64,000 bases of DNA from Trueperaceae bacterium (GCA_023954415.1 JAMLIB010000001.1:80001-144000), one strand, 5' to 3'. Shown: positions 1 to 8,007, numbered from the stretch's first letter. Notes: generated from the sequence alone by a model not told the origin. Program-made: numbers and translations.

Positions 1-369
1 GGCGAGCAGCGCGACGAGGTTCGTCGCGAGCGCGGCCCGCCACTCGCTCAACGACTGCTGCGGGAGGCCGAGCTGCTTGTTCTCGGCCAGGTAGTCGCGA
101 ACGAAGTCGATCAGCGGCGGGTAGGCCTCGCCGAACGGCATGGCGGCGTAGCCGCCCGCATGAACGAGGTGGCGGCCCGTCTCGTCCTCCAGCTCCCAGG
201 GCGACACGACCTTGAACGGGCCGGCGATGCCGAGTATGTCCAGGACCTTCAAGAGATCGCCGTTACCGTGCCTGCTCTCCAGGTCGAGGACGCGGTGGTC
301 GCCCCTCCCGGTCAGGAGGTCTCGCGTGGCGATGGGGAGGCGGGCGGTGGTCGTGGCGGCTTGGCTCAT
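1..369 (-). CDS. Class III (PLP) aminotransferase family protein, N-terminal part
   Basis: The gene starts at an ATG (369-367) and runs off the left edge of the window, so only the first 123 residues are visible. The segment SPWELEDETGRHLVHAGGYA followed by FGEAYPPLIDFVRDYLAEN resembles the N-terminal region of class III aminotransferases, where a short strand pair precedes an Ala/Gly-rich turn near the active site. The PLP lysine and substrate-binding residues lie outside the window, so the reaction cannot be assigned. The start overlaps the stop of the upstream lipoprotein gene as ATGA, which suggests translational coupling in a two-gene operon. Family assignment is moderate and rests on recognition of this N-terminal pattern only. 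Confidence 0.55.
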   Translation of the reverse strand, partial: MSQAATTTARLPIATRDLLTGRGDHRVLDLESRHGNGDLLKVLDILGIAGPFKVVSPWELEDETGRHLVHAGGYAAMPFGEAYPPLIDFVRDYLAENKQLGLPQQSLSEWRAALATNLVALLA

Positions 370-983
370 CGTAGGTCCCTGGTGGTGGTGTTGCCGGCGC
401 TGTCCTCGACGACGATCTGGCCGTCGCTCACCGCGTCGACGATCACTGAGAACGAGTACTCCGTGCCTGGGGTGAACGCCAGCGGCACGCCGTTGATCCT
501 GATGCTGCTGAGGCGCATGTTGTCGCGCGCGACCCCCTCGACCCGGATGCGGCCCCCCGCCACGGACTCGACCTTCGTCAACTCGACGGTCGGGGGCGTG
601 GCGTCCAGCGTGAGCACGTAACGCTCCAGCGACGAGCGGCCGTTGACGTCCGTGACCTCGAGGACCAGCCGCAGCTCGCCGTCCTGCAGGTTGGGCTTGG
701 TGAAGGCGAACTGCACGAGACGCTTGCCGCGCTCGGACGCGTACAGGCTGTCTTGCATCAGGTCGGCCCCGTCTACCTTGATGCTGGCGATGCCGGCGTC
801 GTCCAGTGCGTACCCGCTGATGCGCAGGTCGTCACTACTTCGCGTAGTGCCGCTGCGCGGCTCGGTGATGGCGATCGTGGGGGCCATGGAGTCGGTGCGG
901 TGGACGCACGCGCTCAAGGCGAGTAGCGCGGCGCCGGCGAGGGCCGCCCTCGCGCTGCGCAGGATCGGAAAACTAGGCTGCAC
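366..983 (-). CDS. Predicted lipoprotein with two Ig-like repeats
   Basis: A 205-residue protein with a lipoprotein signal peptide: hydrophobic run AALAGAALLALSAC with lipobox LSAC, Cys at about residue 26. The rest consists of two Ig-like/cadherin-like strands repeats, each opening with APTIAITEP or TPPTVELTK and containing the DDAGIASIKVDG and DNMRLSSIRING motifs typical of bacterial surface Ig-like repeats. It is probably anchored in the envelope; ligand unknown. The start is GTG, placed 6 nt after a TAGCAT -10 element, so the mRNA is probably leaderless. The stop overlaps the start of the aminotransferase gene (ATGA). Function beyond a surface adhesive or scaffold role cannot be inferred. 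Confidence 0.75.
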   Translation of the reverse strand: MQPSFPILRSARAALAGAALLALSACVHRTDSMAPTIAITEPRSGTTRSSDDLRISGYALDDAGIASIKVDGADLMQDSLYASERGKRLVQFAFTKPNLQDGELRLVLEVTDVNGRSSLERYVLTLDATPPTVELTKVESVAGGRIRVEGVARDNMRLSSIRINGVPLAFTPGTEYSFSVIVDAVSDGQIVVEDSAGNTTTRDLR

Positions 984-1078
984 GGGCCAATGCTACACCG
1001 CCCCACTCACCGCGCCCGCTCCAGAAGCGCTCATGCGCCTCATGGTGACCCGTGGCGCACGAATCCCGGCCGTTCAGT

Positions 1079-1254
1079 TATAGTTACGGCACGCGTCAAG
1101 GAGGGCATGGGCCCTCTCATTACGAAAGGGGGTCCCGCCAGTTCGGACCACGAAGTTGTATCCGTGAACGTTCTGCCCGGGACAGGCGCGTGGCTAAGCG
1201 TGCCCCCTCGCGACCGCAGAGAGACGCAAGCAATTCGTTAAGGAGTGATAGTCG
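1079..1254 (+). promoter_or_regulatory. Putative promoter and long leader of the ABC importer operon
   Basis: A TATAGT -10 element lies at 1079-1084, without an obvious -35 box. It would give a leader of about 165 nt, unusually long for this window, where leaderless starts dominate. The leader holds a local GAGGGC/GCCCTC hairpin near 1099-1114 and an AGGGGG/CCCCCT long-range pair (about 1127 and 1202). It ends in a good ribosome binding site, AAGGAG, 9-10 nt before the ATG at 1255. No known riboswitch class was recognised. Confidence 0.4.
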
Positions 1255-2997
1255 ATGAAGAGAGTCATTACCCTGCTAGCCGCTGGCATGCTGTTGTTGG
1301 GCACGGCCTTCGCGCAGGCGCCGGCCGACACGTACGTGTATATGACGTTCGGCCAGCCCGTCTCGATGGACCCGGCCCGGGCTTACGACACGGGCTCCGG
1401 CGGCATCATCGAGAACGTCTACGAGACCCTCATGTCCTACGACGGCGAGTCCCTCGACGTCTTCGTCCCGAGCCTCGCCACCGGCTACTCGGTCAGCGCC
1501 GACGGCCTGCACTGGACCTTCGACCTGCGCCCGAACGTCAAGTTCCATAGCGGCAACCTCATGACGTGCAAGGACGTGGCGTGGTCCTTCAAGTACGGCG
1601 CCCTCACCGCCAACCCGGAAGGCGCCCCGGCGTACCTGATGGGCAACCTCTGGCTCGGCACCGACATCGACGGCTCCGACCCGGCTGCGTTCCTCTCCGA
1701 GGTCACGTGGGACATGATCGACGGCATCGTCACCTGCCCAGAGGGCCCGCAAGGCCTCAAGGCGACGGTCAACCTCGTCAACCCCACCCCGGCCCTCATC
1801 CCGATCCTCACCTACACGGCCTTCAGCATCGTCGACTCGCAGTTCGCCATCGCCGGCGGCGCGTGGGACGGCACCGAGGCCACGTGGCAGGACTGGGTCG
1901 GCCGTGATCTGACCGCCGAGTTCCTCCACCGCAACGCGAGCGGCACCGGCGCCTTCCAGCTCGTCGACTGGACCGACGACAGCGTCGTAGCCGACGCCTT
2001 CGCCGACTACTGGGGCGGCGCTCCCGCGCTCAAGCACGTCATCTACCGCTACGTCGACGAGCAGTCGACGCGCATCCTCGCCATCCAGCAGGGTGACGCT
2101 GATCGCATCACGCTCAACGAGAACTCCGCCGTCGCCCAGGTGGAAGGCGCCGCCGGCGTCTCCGTCCTCCGTGACCCGAACTGGCTGCCCGCCAGTGTCA
2201 CCGCGGCGTTCTTCAACTTCGCCATCGACGTGACCAACAACGAGGACGTCGGCTCCGGCCTCCTCGACGGCAAGGGCATCCCGTCCAACTTCTTCGCCGA
2301 CGTGAACGTGCGCCGCGGCTTCGCCCAGCTCTTCGACCAGCAGGCGTTCGTCGACCAGGTCTACCAGGGCCAGGGCACCGTCATCACCATGGGCCTGCCC
2401 TCCAGCTTCCTCGGCTATAACCCCGACGTGGCCGTCCGCACCCTCGACCTCGAAGCCGCCGAAGACTACTTCCGCGCCGCGTTCGATGGCCAGGTCTGGG
2501 AGAAGGGCTTCGAGTTCACCGCCCTCTACAACTCGGGTAACACCATCCGCCAGACGGCCCTCGAGCTCATCAAGGACAACCTCGAGTTCATCAACCCGAA
2601 GTTCAAGATGAGCGTGCGCGGTCTGCCCTGGGCCGACTACCTCTCCCGGACGGCCGAGAAGAAGGCCCCGATGTTCGCGCTCGGCTGGGCAGCTGACTAC
2701 GCCGACCCGAGCAACTTCATCAACACCTTCTACGACGACGACGGCTACTACTCGGCCCGCACCAGCATCAGCGTGCCCGAGATACAGGCCATCATCGACC
2801 AGGCCGACCAGCTGGTCGACCCCGAAGCCCGTGGCTTCCTCTACCGCGGCATCGGCACCCTCCACTACGACCAGGCGCCACTCATCGCCGTGCCGATCCA
2901 GAGCGCGTTCCTGGTGGTCCGTTCCAACCTGAACGGCGTCTACTACAACACGATGTACTCCGACAAGTTCCTCTGGAAGGACCTGTCCAAGAACTGA
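1255..2997 (+). CDS. Peptide/nickel-type ABC transporter substrate-binding protein (SBP family 5)
   Basis: A 580-residue extracytoplasmic solute-binding protein. It has a Sec signal peptide (about residues 1-22, hydrophobic LLAAGMLLLGTAFAQA, cleavage after AQA) and no lipobox, so it is periplasmic or surface-retained. The mature part begins with the SBP_bac_5 pattern (FGQPVSMDPARAYDTGSGGIIENVYETL) and continues with LRPNVKFHSGN and NLEFINPKFKMSVRGLPWADY, typical of DppA/OppA-like proteins. It would deliver oligopeptides or a related ligand to the two permeases encoded directly downstream; the ligand cannot be read from sequence. A strong AAGGAG RBS precedes the ATG. It is separated from the permeases by a stable intercistronic hairpin, which commonly lets binding proteins be made in excess. 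Confidence 0.92.
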   Translation: MKRVITLLAAGMLLLGTAFAQAPADTYVYMTFGQPVSMDPARAYDTGSGGIIENVYETLMSYDGESLDVFVPSLATGYSVSADGLHWTFDLRPNVKFHSGNLMTCKDVAWSFKYGALTANPEGAPAYLMGNLWLGTDIDGSDPAAFLSEVTWDMIDGIVTCPEGPQGLKATVNLVNPTPALIPILTYTAFSIVDSQFAIAGGAWDGTEATWQDWVGRDLTAEFLHRNASGTGAFQLVDWTDDSVVADAFADYWGGAPALKHVIYRYVDEQSTRILAIQQGDADRITLNENSAVAQVEGAAGVSVLRDPNWLPASVTAAFFNFAIDVTNNEDVGSGLLDGKGIPSNFFADVNVRRGFAQLFDQQAFVDQVYQGQGTVITMGLPSSFLGYNPDVAVRTLDLEAAEDYFRAAFDGQVWEKGFEFTALYNSGNTIRQTALELIKDNLEFINPKFKMSVRGLPWADYLSRTAEKKAPMFALGWAADYADPSNFINTFYDDDGYYSARTSISVPEIQAIIDQADQLVDPEARGFLYRGIGTLHYDQAPLIAVPIQSAFLVVRSNLNGVYYNTMYSDKFLWKDLSKN

Positions 2998-3008
2998 GCC
3001 GCCTTCTC

Positions 3009-3044
3009 GTGGGGTCGGGAGCTCTCGCAGCCTCCCGGCCCCAC
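3009..3044 (+). terminator. Intercistronic stem-loop between binding protein and permease genes
   Basis: GTGGGGTCGGGAG (3009-3021) pairs with CTCCCGGCCCCAC (3032-3044), a 13-bp stem with one U-G wobble and a 10-nt loop, starting 11 nt after the binding-protein stop. There is no U-tract, so it is more likely an mRNA-stabilising or partially terminating element than a full intrinsic terminator. This fits high binding-protein and low permease expression. Confidence 0.6.
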
Positions 3045-3165
3045 GGGGCCAGCGCCAGGTTCCAGGGCCCGCTCGCCGCCCACCGCCACGCGGTGCCTCT
3101 GCGCGGGCCCCAAGGGTGCGGCGCCGGCCGACGAGACGACCAACCAGCGATATGGATCCGGTATC

Positions 3166-4194
3166 TTGCTAGTCTTCATCGTCAGGCGCCTGCTGCTCCT
3201 GCCGGTCGTGTTCGTTGGGGTGACCCTGGCGATCGTGCTGCTCATGCAGCTCCTCACCCCCTACCAACGCGCCGCCGCCTATGTCCAGTCCGAGCAGCAG
3301 ATCCGTAATATCGATTCGATAATCGTTCAGTACGGCCTCACCGACCCCTGGTACAAGCAGTACGGCCGCTGGATCGGCGAGGTGGTGAAGGGCAACCTCG
3401 GCTACTCCCGCACGGCTCGCGAGCCCGTGCTGACGACGCTCGGCAAGCGCTTCCCCGTCACCCTCGAGCTCGCCATCCTCGCCATCCTGCCCGTCATTGG
3501 CGTGGGCGTCGCCATGGGCACGGCCGCGGCCCTCAACCGCGACAAACCGATAGACCAGTTCGCCCGAGTGGCGTCCATCGTGGGCTGGTCGCTGCCGACG
3601 TTCGTGCTGGGCATCTGGTTACTCGTCATCTTCTACGGCTGGTTGGGCTGGTTCCAACCCGGCCGCATATCTGATGCCATCAGGATCTCCACAGGCCCCA
3701 ACTCGGGGTTCGTCAACTACACCCGCATGCTGTTGCTGGACTCGCTCCTCAACAAGCGCCTCGACGTCTTCTGGGACGCCCTCATGCACATGGTGTTGCC
3801 CGTCATCACCCTCTCGGTCGTCCAGAGCGCTCAGATCATGCGCGTGATGCGCTCCTCGCTGCTCGACGCGCTCGGCAGGGACTACGTGCGTACCGCGCGC
3901 GCCAAGGGCCTCCCCGAGCACGTCGTGACGCACAAGCACGCGCGGCGCAACGCGCTGATTCCGGTCATCACGCTCTCCGGTTTCGTCCTCATCGGGCTCA
4001 TCAACGGCGTCGTCATCACGGAGACGATCTTCAACTACCCTGGCCTCGGCCAGTGGGCAGCGGCCTCCGCCGTCAACCTCGACTACGCTTCCGTGCTCGG
4101 CTTCGCCGTCTTCACGGCCATGATGGTGGTCCTCGCCAACTTGCTCGTGGACATCCTCTACGGGGTCGTCGACCCGCGGATCAGGTACGAGTAG
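3166..4194 (+). CDS. ABC transporter permease, DppB/OppB-like
   Basis: A 342-residue integral membrane permease of the binding-protein-dependent transport family (BPD_transp_1). It begins with a TM helix (FIVRRLLLLPVVFVGVTLAIVLLMQLL), as DppB-type proteins do, followed by a periplasmic segment and five further TM helices. The cytoplasmic EAA-type loop that contacts the ATPase is visible as LLDALGRDYVRTARAKGLPEHVV (about residues 230-255). The likely start is TTG at 3166; no ATG or GTG gives the complete first helix, and no strong Shine-Dalgarno sequence is seen. One base separates its stop from the partner permease, so the two are co-translated. It forms the membrane channel of the importer with the next gene. 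Confidence 0.9.
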   Translation: MLVFIVRRLLLLPVVFVGVTLAIVLLMQLLTPYQRAAAYVQSEQQIRNIDSIIVQYGLTDPWYKQYGRWIGEVVKGNLGYSRTAREPVLTTLGKRFPVTLELAILAILPVIGVGVAMGTAAALNRDKPIDQFARVASIVGWSLPTFVLGIWLLVIFYGWLGWFQPGRISDAIRISTGPNSGFVNYTRMLLLDSLLNKRLDVFWDALMHMVLPVITLSVVQSAQIMRVMRSSLLDALGRDYVRTARAKGLPEHVVTHKHARRNALIPVITLSGFVLIGLINGVVITETIFNYPGLGQWAAASAVNLDYASVLGFAVFTAMMVVLANLLVDILYGVVDPRIRYE

Positions 4195-4195
4195 C

Positions 4196-5239
4196 ATGGC
4201 ACCAGACACCGACACCCCCCGGAACCTCGAGAGCATCGGCAGCGCCGATGAGCACCTGGACCAGCCCGCGCGGAAGGGCCGCGCCTGGAAGCGCTTCCGG
4301 CGCAACCCGCTCGCCGTCGTCGGCCTGATCATGGTCGCCGGCTTCGTGCTCATCGCCACGCTGGCTCCGGTTCTCACCGAGCTGCCGCGCAGCTGCCTGC
4401 GGGACCTCGAGCTCACGGCCGCCAACCAGCACGACTACCGCAACCCCGTCAAGCCGGTCTTCTGGAAGGCCATCTTCGCTCCCCCGAAGTCGTGCTTCAC
4501 GATCGCGCGGGTCAGCTTCAGCACGCAACCGGCCGACGCCGCCACGACCAAGACGGTTCTGGGCACCACCAGCGGCGGTTACGACATCTTCTACGGTCTC
4601 GTGTGGGGCACCCGTACGGCGTTCAAGGTTGGCCTCATCGTCGTCGGCATCGCCTTCGCAATCGGCATCATCATCGGGTCGCTCTCCGGCTACATAGGCG
4701 GGGTCTTCGACAACCTCGTCATGCGTTTCACCGACATCGTCATCTCGCTGCCGAGCCTCGTCGTGGCGCTGGTGGTCGTCATGGTCTTGGGGAAGTCGAT
4801 CGAGAACATCATGCTGGCCATCGCGGTCACGGCGTGGCCGTCGTACGCGCGCCTGATGCGTGGCGAGGTCCTGCGCATCAAGGAGGAGGAGTACGTGGCG
4901 GGGGCGAGGGCCATCGGGCGGCGCCCGCTCGGCATCATCGGCCGTCACGTCCTTCCGAACGCCATCGGCCCCATCGTGATCGTGGCCAGCCTCGACATCG
5001 GCTCGATCGTCCTCACCGCCGCCGCGCTGTCGTTCCTCGGCCTGGGCGCCGAGATCGGTTACGCCGACTGGGGCCAGATGATCTCGTTCGCGCGCGACTG
5101 GATCCTCGGTCCTCCCGGCAAGCCGTTCTACTTCTGGTACGTCTCGTTCTGGCCCGGCTTGATCATCCTGCTCTTCGTGCTGGCCTGGAACCTGCTTGGC
5201 GACGCCTTCCGTGACGTCCTCGATCCGCAGGCCAAGTGA
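4196..5239 (+). CDS. ABC transporter permease, DppC/OppC-like
   Basis: A 347-residue permease that pairs with the preceding DppB-like subunit. It has an N-terminal cytoplasmic tail followed by FRRNPLAVVGLIMVAGFVLIATLAP, the hallmark first helix of OppC-type proteins. An enlarged periplasmic loop (about residues 60-130) contains two cysteines (RSCLRDL and PKSCFTI). The EAA loop is EEYVAGARAIGRRPLGIIGRHVLPN. No ATPase genes follow: the next gene is on the opposite strand. The DppD/DppF-type ATPases must therefore be encoded elsewhere, or the importer shares them with another system. Confidence 0.9.
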   Translation: MAPDTDTPRNLESIGSADEHLDQPARKGRAWKRFRRNPLAVVGLIMVAGFVLIATLAPVLTELPRSCLRDLELTAANQHDYRNPVKPVFWKAIFAPPKSCFTIARVSFSTQPADAATTKTVLGTTSGGYDIFYGLVWGTRTAFKVGLIVVGIAFAIGIIIGSLSGYIGGVFDNLVMRFTDIVISLPSLVVALVVVMVLGKSIENIMLAIAVTAWPSYARLMRGEVLRIKEEEYVAGARAIGRRPLGIIGRHVLPNAIGPIVIVASLDIGSIVLTAAALSFLGLGAEIGYADWGQMISFARDWILGPPGKPFYFWYVSFWPGLIILLFVLAWNLLGDAFRDVLDPQAK

Positions 5240-5359
5240 GTGAGCGCCCGGGCCACGCCGTCCTGAGCCTGGCGGCTGCCCAAGCCTAAGCTGGCGTCCG
5301 GTCGAGGCCTGCCCCGGCCTGGCGAGCGTCCGGCGCCGCGAGCGGCCTGGCCGGGGTGT

Positions 5360-5950
5360 TCAAGGCGTGGCCACGGCGGCCGCGTTGGCTACGGCCTCGG
5401 CGGCGGCCGCGCTTCTCCCGTTGAGGTCGAGCAGGTAGGCGGTCAGGAGCCAATACTCGGCGGGCGTCTGGCGGCCGGGTTCGTAGCGCGGCATCGTGGC
5501 GCTCACGTACGCCCACAGTGCCGCGGGCGCGGCGGTGAGCGCCAAGCCCGTCGGGTGTCCCGCGGTCGCTATCAGGGGCGGGGGCGTGCCGATCGAGAAC
5601 ATGTCGTTGTCGACCACGGGCTCGGACAGCGACTGGACCGTGCGGTTGCTCGGGCGGTGGCAGCGCGTGCACGTTCGGTCTTCCGGGGGGAACGAGAGCT
5701 TGGCATCCGCGAGCCCCCCGGCGCCCTTGCCGTGGCATACGGCGCAGTTGAGCGCGTAAAGGCTCGCGCCTTCGGCGACGGCCGCCCCGTAGCCCACCGG
5801 GCTACCGCCCCCGCCGCTCGCGCCTACCGGCGTGCCCAGGGTGATTACGACGCATAGGCCGACGATCGTCAGGACCGGCAGGCCGGCGAGCGTGAGGCGC
5901 GCACCCCGGGGTGCTGATGGCCTCCGGCCTTCAGGCGGAGCCGTCCTCAG
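5360..5950 (-). CDS. Membrane-anchored or secreted diheme cytochrome c
   Basis: Two heme-attachment motifs, CAVCH and CTRCH, about 28 residues apart define a small c-type cytochrome. A C-terminal MPRYEPG segment offers a Met axial ligand, followed by a helix (PAEYWLLTAYLLDLNG) usual in class I cytochromes. The first standard start is a GTG at 5797, but that protein would lack any export signal. Reading on upstream in frame gives LTLAGLPVLTIVGLCVVITLG, a good signal or anchor sequence, with no ATG, GTG or TTG before the in-frame stop near 5975. A CTG at 5950-5948 overlaps the stop of the upstream gene as CTGA, so I place the start there, by translational coupling. Heme attachment is in the periplasm; the electron partner is unknown. 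Confidence 0.75.
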   Translation of the reverse strand: MRTAPPEGRRPSAPRGARLTLAGLPVLTIVGLCVVITLGTPVGASGGGGSPVGYGAAVAEGASLYALNCAVCHGKGAGGLADAKLSFPPEDRTCTRCHRPSNRTVQSLSEPVVDNDMFSIGTPPPLIATAGHPTGLALTAAPAALWAYVSATMPRYEPGRQTPAEYWLLTAYLLDLNGRSAAAAEAVANAAAVATP

Positions 5951-6414
5951 GCGCCCTCGCCCGCAGGTCGGTCCTCATCGGCGGGCTCGTCCGCCGGCGA
6001 GCCGACGTCTGACGCGCCCTGCGCCGGGGCGGCATCGGCGCCGTCATTCGACGTAGCCGTCGATTCGGTGGCGGAGGGAGCGACGATAGTCGACGAACCG
6101 TCCGCGTTCGCGGTGGGCGCCGCGCCGACCGGCGCGGCGTTCTGAGGGTGCGGGGCGGGCTGACCGCTGCCGGCCGTCGGGGCGGCTTCCTGCCTGCCTT
6201 GCAGCGCCTTGACCAGGAAGTAGACGAGGCCGGCCACGAGGGCCACGGGCACCACGAAGCGCAGGAGCAGCCACAGTAGACCGGCGATGGCCTTGAGGAG
6301 CAGGCCGCCGAGAGACAACAGCCAGCCGACCAGCCAGAGCAGCCCGGTACCGACGAGCAGAGCGACCAGGCCGAAGACGACCAGCTCCACGACTTCTTGC
6401 AAGGAGCGCTTCAT
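5947..6414 (-). CDS. Small membrane protein with disordered acidic tail
   Basis: A 155-residue protein. The first 75 residues hold two strongly hydrophobic helices (VVFGLVALLVGTGLLWLVGWLL and LLWLLLRFVVPVALVAGLVYFLV). Residues 80-155 are a low-complexity Ala/Pro/Gly/Asp-rich tail, probably unstructured. It is not a family I recognise. It precedes the cytochrome c gene and its stop overlaps that gene's proposed CTG start, so it may be an anchor or assembly partner for the cytochrome; this is inference. The ATG at 6414 sits 6 nt behind a perfect TATACT -10 box, so the transcript is probably leaderless. Confidence 0.7.
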   Translation of the reverse strand: MKRSLQEVVELVVFGLVALLVGTGLLWLVGWLLSLGGLLLKAIAGLLWLLLRFVVPVALVAGLVYFLVKALQGRQEAAPTAGSGQPAPHPQNAAPVGAAPTANADGSSTIVAPSATESTATSNDGADAAPAQGASDVGSPADEPADEDRPAGEGA

Positions 6415-6420
6415 GAGGCC

Positions 6421-6469
6421 AGTATACCCGCCACCATGAGCGCTCTTGAGTGCGGTTAGACTGCCCGGC
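6421..6469. promoter_or_regulatory. Divergent leaderless promoters
   Basis: On the minus strand TATACT (6426-6421) lies 6 nt before the ATG of the membrane protein. On the plus strand TAGACT (6457-6462) lies 7 nt before the GTG (6470) of the methyltransferase. Both spacings match leaderless transcription, and neither start has a ribosome binding site. Confidence 0.6.
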
Positions 6470-7783
6470 GTGAGAGAAGGCGGCTACGAACGTGTGCCGA
6501 GCGTGACCGCGCGGGGCGTGGAGGTCGCGGTGGAGCGCACCGTCCATGGCGGCCTCGCCCTCGGCCGCGCCAAGACGGGCGAGGTCGCGTTGGTGCGCGG
6601 GGCGATACCGGGCGAGAGGGTCCTGGCGGACCTACGCTCCCAGAAGGGCGTGCTGATGGGCGCCACCCTCCAGGTCCTGGAGCCGAGCCAGGACCGCGTG
6701 CCGCCCAGCTTCCACCCCGGCCTCGACTTCTCGCACATGACCTACGCGCGCCAGCTCACGGAGAAGCGCTCCGTAGTGGCGGACGCGTTGGCGCGCGCGC
6801 GCCGCCAGGCGAAGGTGGGTGGCAGGGCGGCCGTGGCCGAGTCCGGCGTGGCGCCGGTCGTCCCGGCGCCGAGCGAATGGGCGTACCGCAGCGGCGTCCA
6901 ACCCGCCACCGTGCCGGGCGGCCTCAGCTACCGCAGGCTGGAGTCGAACGAGGTCGTGGTCATCGGGGCCGATCCGGTGGCCACCGCCGGCGTCGACGCA
7001 GCATGGCAGCGCGCCGTCGCCATGCGCGCCCACGCCGCGCGCGGCGCCGTGGAACTCGTCATCCGGGCCAACGACGAAGGGCACGCGCTCCTGGCGATCG
7101 TCGCGCATACGACCGCGCGCCGGCTCCTGCCCCTCGCGCACGCGCTCGTCAACTCCGGCATAACGGGCGTCGCCCTGGCGCCGCACGACCCGCGGGGGCG
7201 CTTCAGGTCCGGCACCGAACGCTTGGCGGGCGAGCGGACCATCCTGCAGCGCTACGGCGACGTCGTAGTGAGCGTCAACGCCTCCAGCTTCGCCCAACCC
7301 AACCCTGCCGCGGCGGGGGGACTGTACCGGGAGCTGGCCGGCTGGGCGGGGGCGGGGGAGCGCGCTGTCGAGCTCTTCGCGGGCGGCGGTGCCATCTCGT
7401 TCCACCTGGCACCGGCCTTCGCGCGCGTCACCGCCATCGAGATCGACCGCGGCGCCGTCATGCGGGGCGAACGCGACGCGGCCAGGCTCGGGCTCGGGAA
7501 CGTCGAGTTCGCGCGCCAGGACGCGAGGCTCGCGGCCATACCCGCAGACGCTGAGCTTCTGGTCGTAGACCCGCCGCGCGCCGGCCTGTCCGCCGAGGTG
7601 CGCGCGGCCATCGCGGCCTCCGGCGCCGCGCGCCTCCTCTACGTGAGCTGCGACGCCGCGACCTGGGCGCGTGACGTCGCGGACTTCGAGGCGCGGGGCT
7701 TCCGCCTCGCCAGGTTCATGCCCTACGACTTCTACCCGCAGACGCACCACGTCGAGCTCCTGTCCGAGTTGACGCGCGGCTGA
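6470..7783 (+). CDS. TrmA/RlmD-family RNA (uracil-C5) methyltransferase lacking the Fe-S cluster
   Basis: A 437-residue SAM-dependent RNA m5U methyltransferase homologue. An N-terminal TRAM-like domain (about residues 8-70) is followed by a linker, a central subdomain and a Rossmann methyltransferase domain with ELFAGGGAISFHLA as SAM motif I. DPPRAGLSAEV and YVSCDAATWARD, the latter holding the nucleophilic Cys, complete the active site. The family's usual 4Fe-4S cysteines after the TRAM domain are absent: the aligned stretch reads PPSFHPGLDFSHMTYARQL. The C-terminal THHVE motif, which carries the catalytic Glu, is present. The start is GTG at 6470, chosen because it lies 7 nt after a TAGACT -10 box; a TTG at 6446 is in frame but upstream of that promoter. 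Target (23S rRNA or tRNA) is not determinable. Confidence 0.82.
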   Translation: MREGGYERVPSVTARGVEVAVERTVHGGLALGRAKTGEVALVRGAIPGERVLADLRSQKGVLMGATLQVLEPSQDRVPPSFHPGLDFSHMTYARQLTEKRSVVADALARARRQAKVGGRAAVAESGVAPVVPAPSEWAYRSGVQPATVPGGLSYRRLESNEVVVIGADPVATAGVDAAWQRAVAMRAHAARGAVELVIRANDEGHALLAIVAHTTARRLLPLAHALVNSGITGVALAPHDPRGRFRSGTERLAGERTILQRYGDVVVSVNASSFAQPNPAAAGGLYRELAGWAGAGERAVELFAGGGAISFHLAPAFARVTAIEIDRGAVMRGERDAARLGLGNVEFARQDARLAAIPADAELLVVDPPRAGLSAEVRAAIAASGAARLLYVSCDAATWARDVADFEARGFRLARFMPYDFYPQTHHVELLSELTRG

Positions 7784-7809
7784 GATCCGGGGCCGGTTCG
7801 CACCGCCAC

Positions 7810-7897
7810 GTGGCCGATCGGCCACGCGGGCACGGGACACTGCACGGCGCGCGTGGCGTACACGAACGCTGCGCCCGATCGGCCACGCGGGTACGGG
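7810..7897. repeat. Two-copy 23-bp direct repeat with embedded palindrome upstream of hisF
   Basis: A 23-bp sequence beginning CCGATCGGCCACGCGGG occurs at 7814-7836 and 7875-7897 with one mismatch and a period of 61 bp. The first copy overlaps a perfect 16-bp palindrome, GTGGCCGATCGGCCAC (7810-7825). The repeats lie 98-181 bp upstream of the hisF -10 box. They could be paired regulator sites or a small dispersed repeat. Confidence 0.6.
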
Positions 7898-7994
7898 GCG
7901 CCGCCGGCCTGGATGCCCGCCTTGGCTCACGGGTCTCACGCCCGGCAGGGGAGGTGCCCGAGCCTCAGGTGCCACCGTGCGCGCCGCCGGGGGC

Positions 7995-8007
7995 TACACT
8001 CGTGCAC
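7995..8007 (+). promoter_or_regulatory. Leaderless hisF promoter (-10 box)
   Basis: TACACT at 7995-8000 is followed by 7 nt and the hisF ATG. No Shine-Dalgarno sequence is present. A clear -35 hexamer was not found. Confidence 0.55.

Noticed and set aside
1107-1241. Possible 44-codon leader ORF before the ABC binding protein
   Set aside because: An AGGAGG lies only 2 nt from the ATG, too close to act well, and no regulatory codon run or terminator hairpin is present.
1276-2865. Long open reading frame antisense to the ABC binding protein
   Set aside because: It mirrors the codon pattern of the true gene (Val/Asp/Glu/Arg-rich with no domain) and lacks an RBS or -10 box; high-GC DNA produces such shadows.
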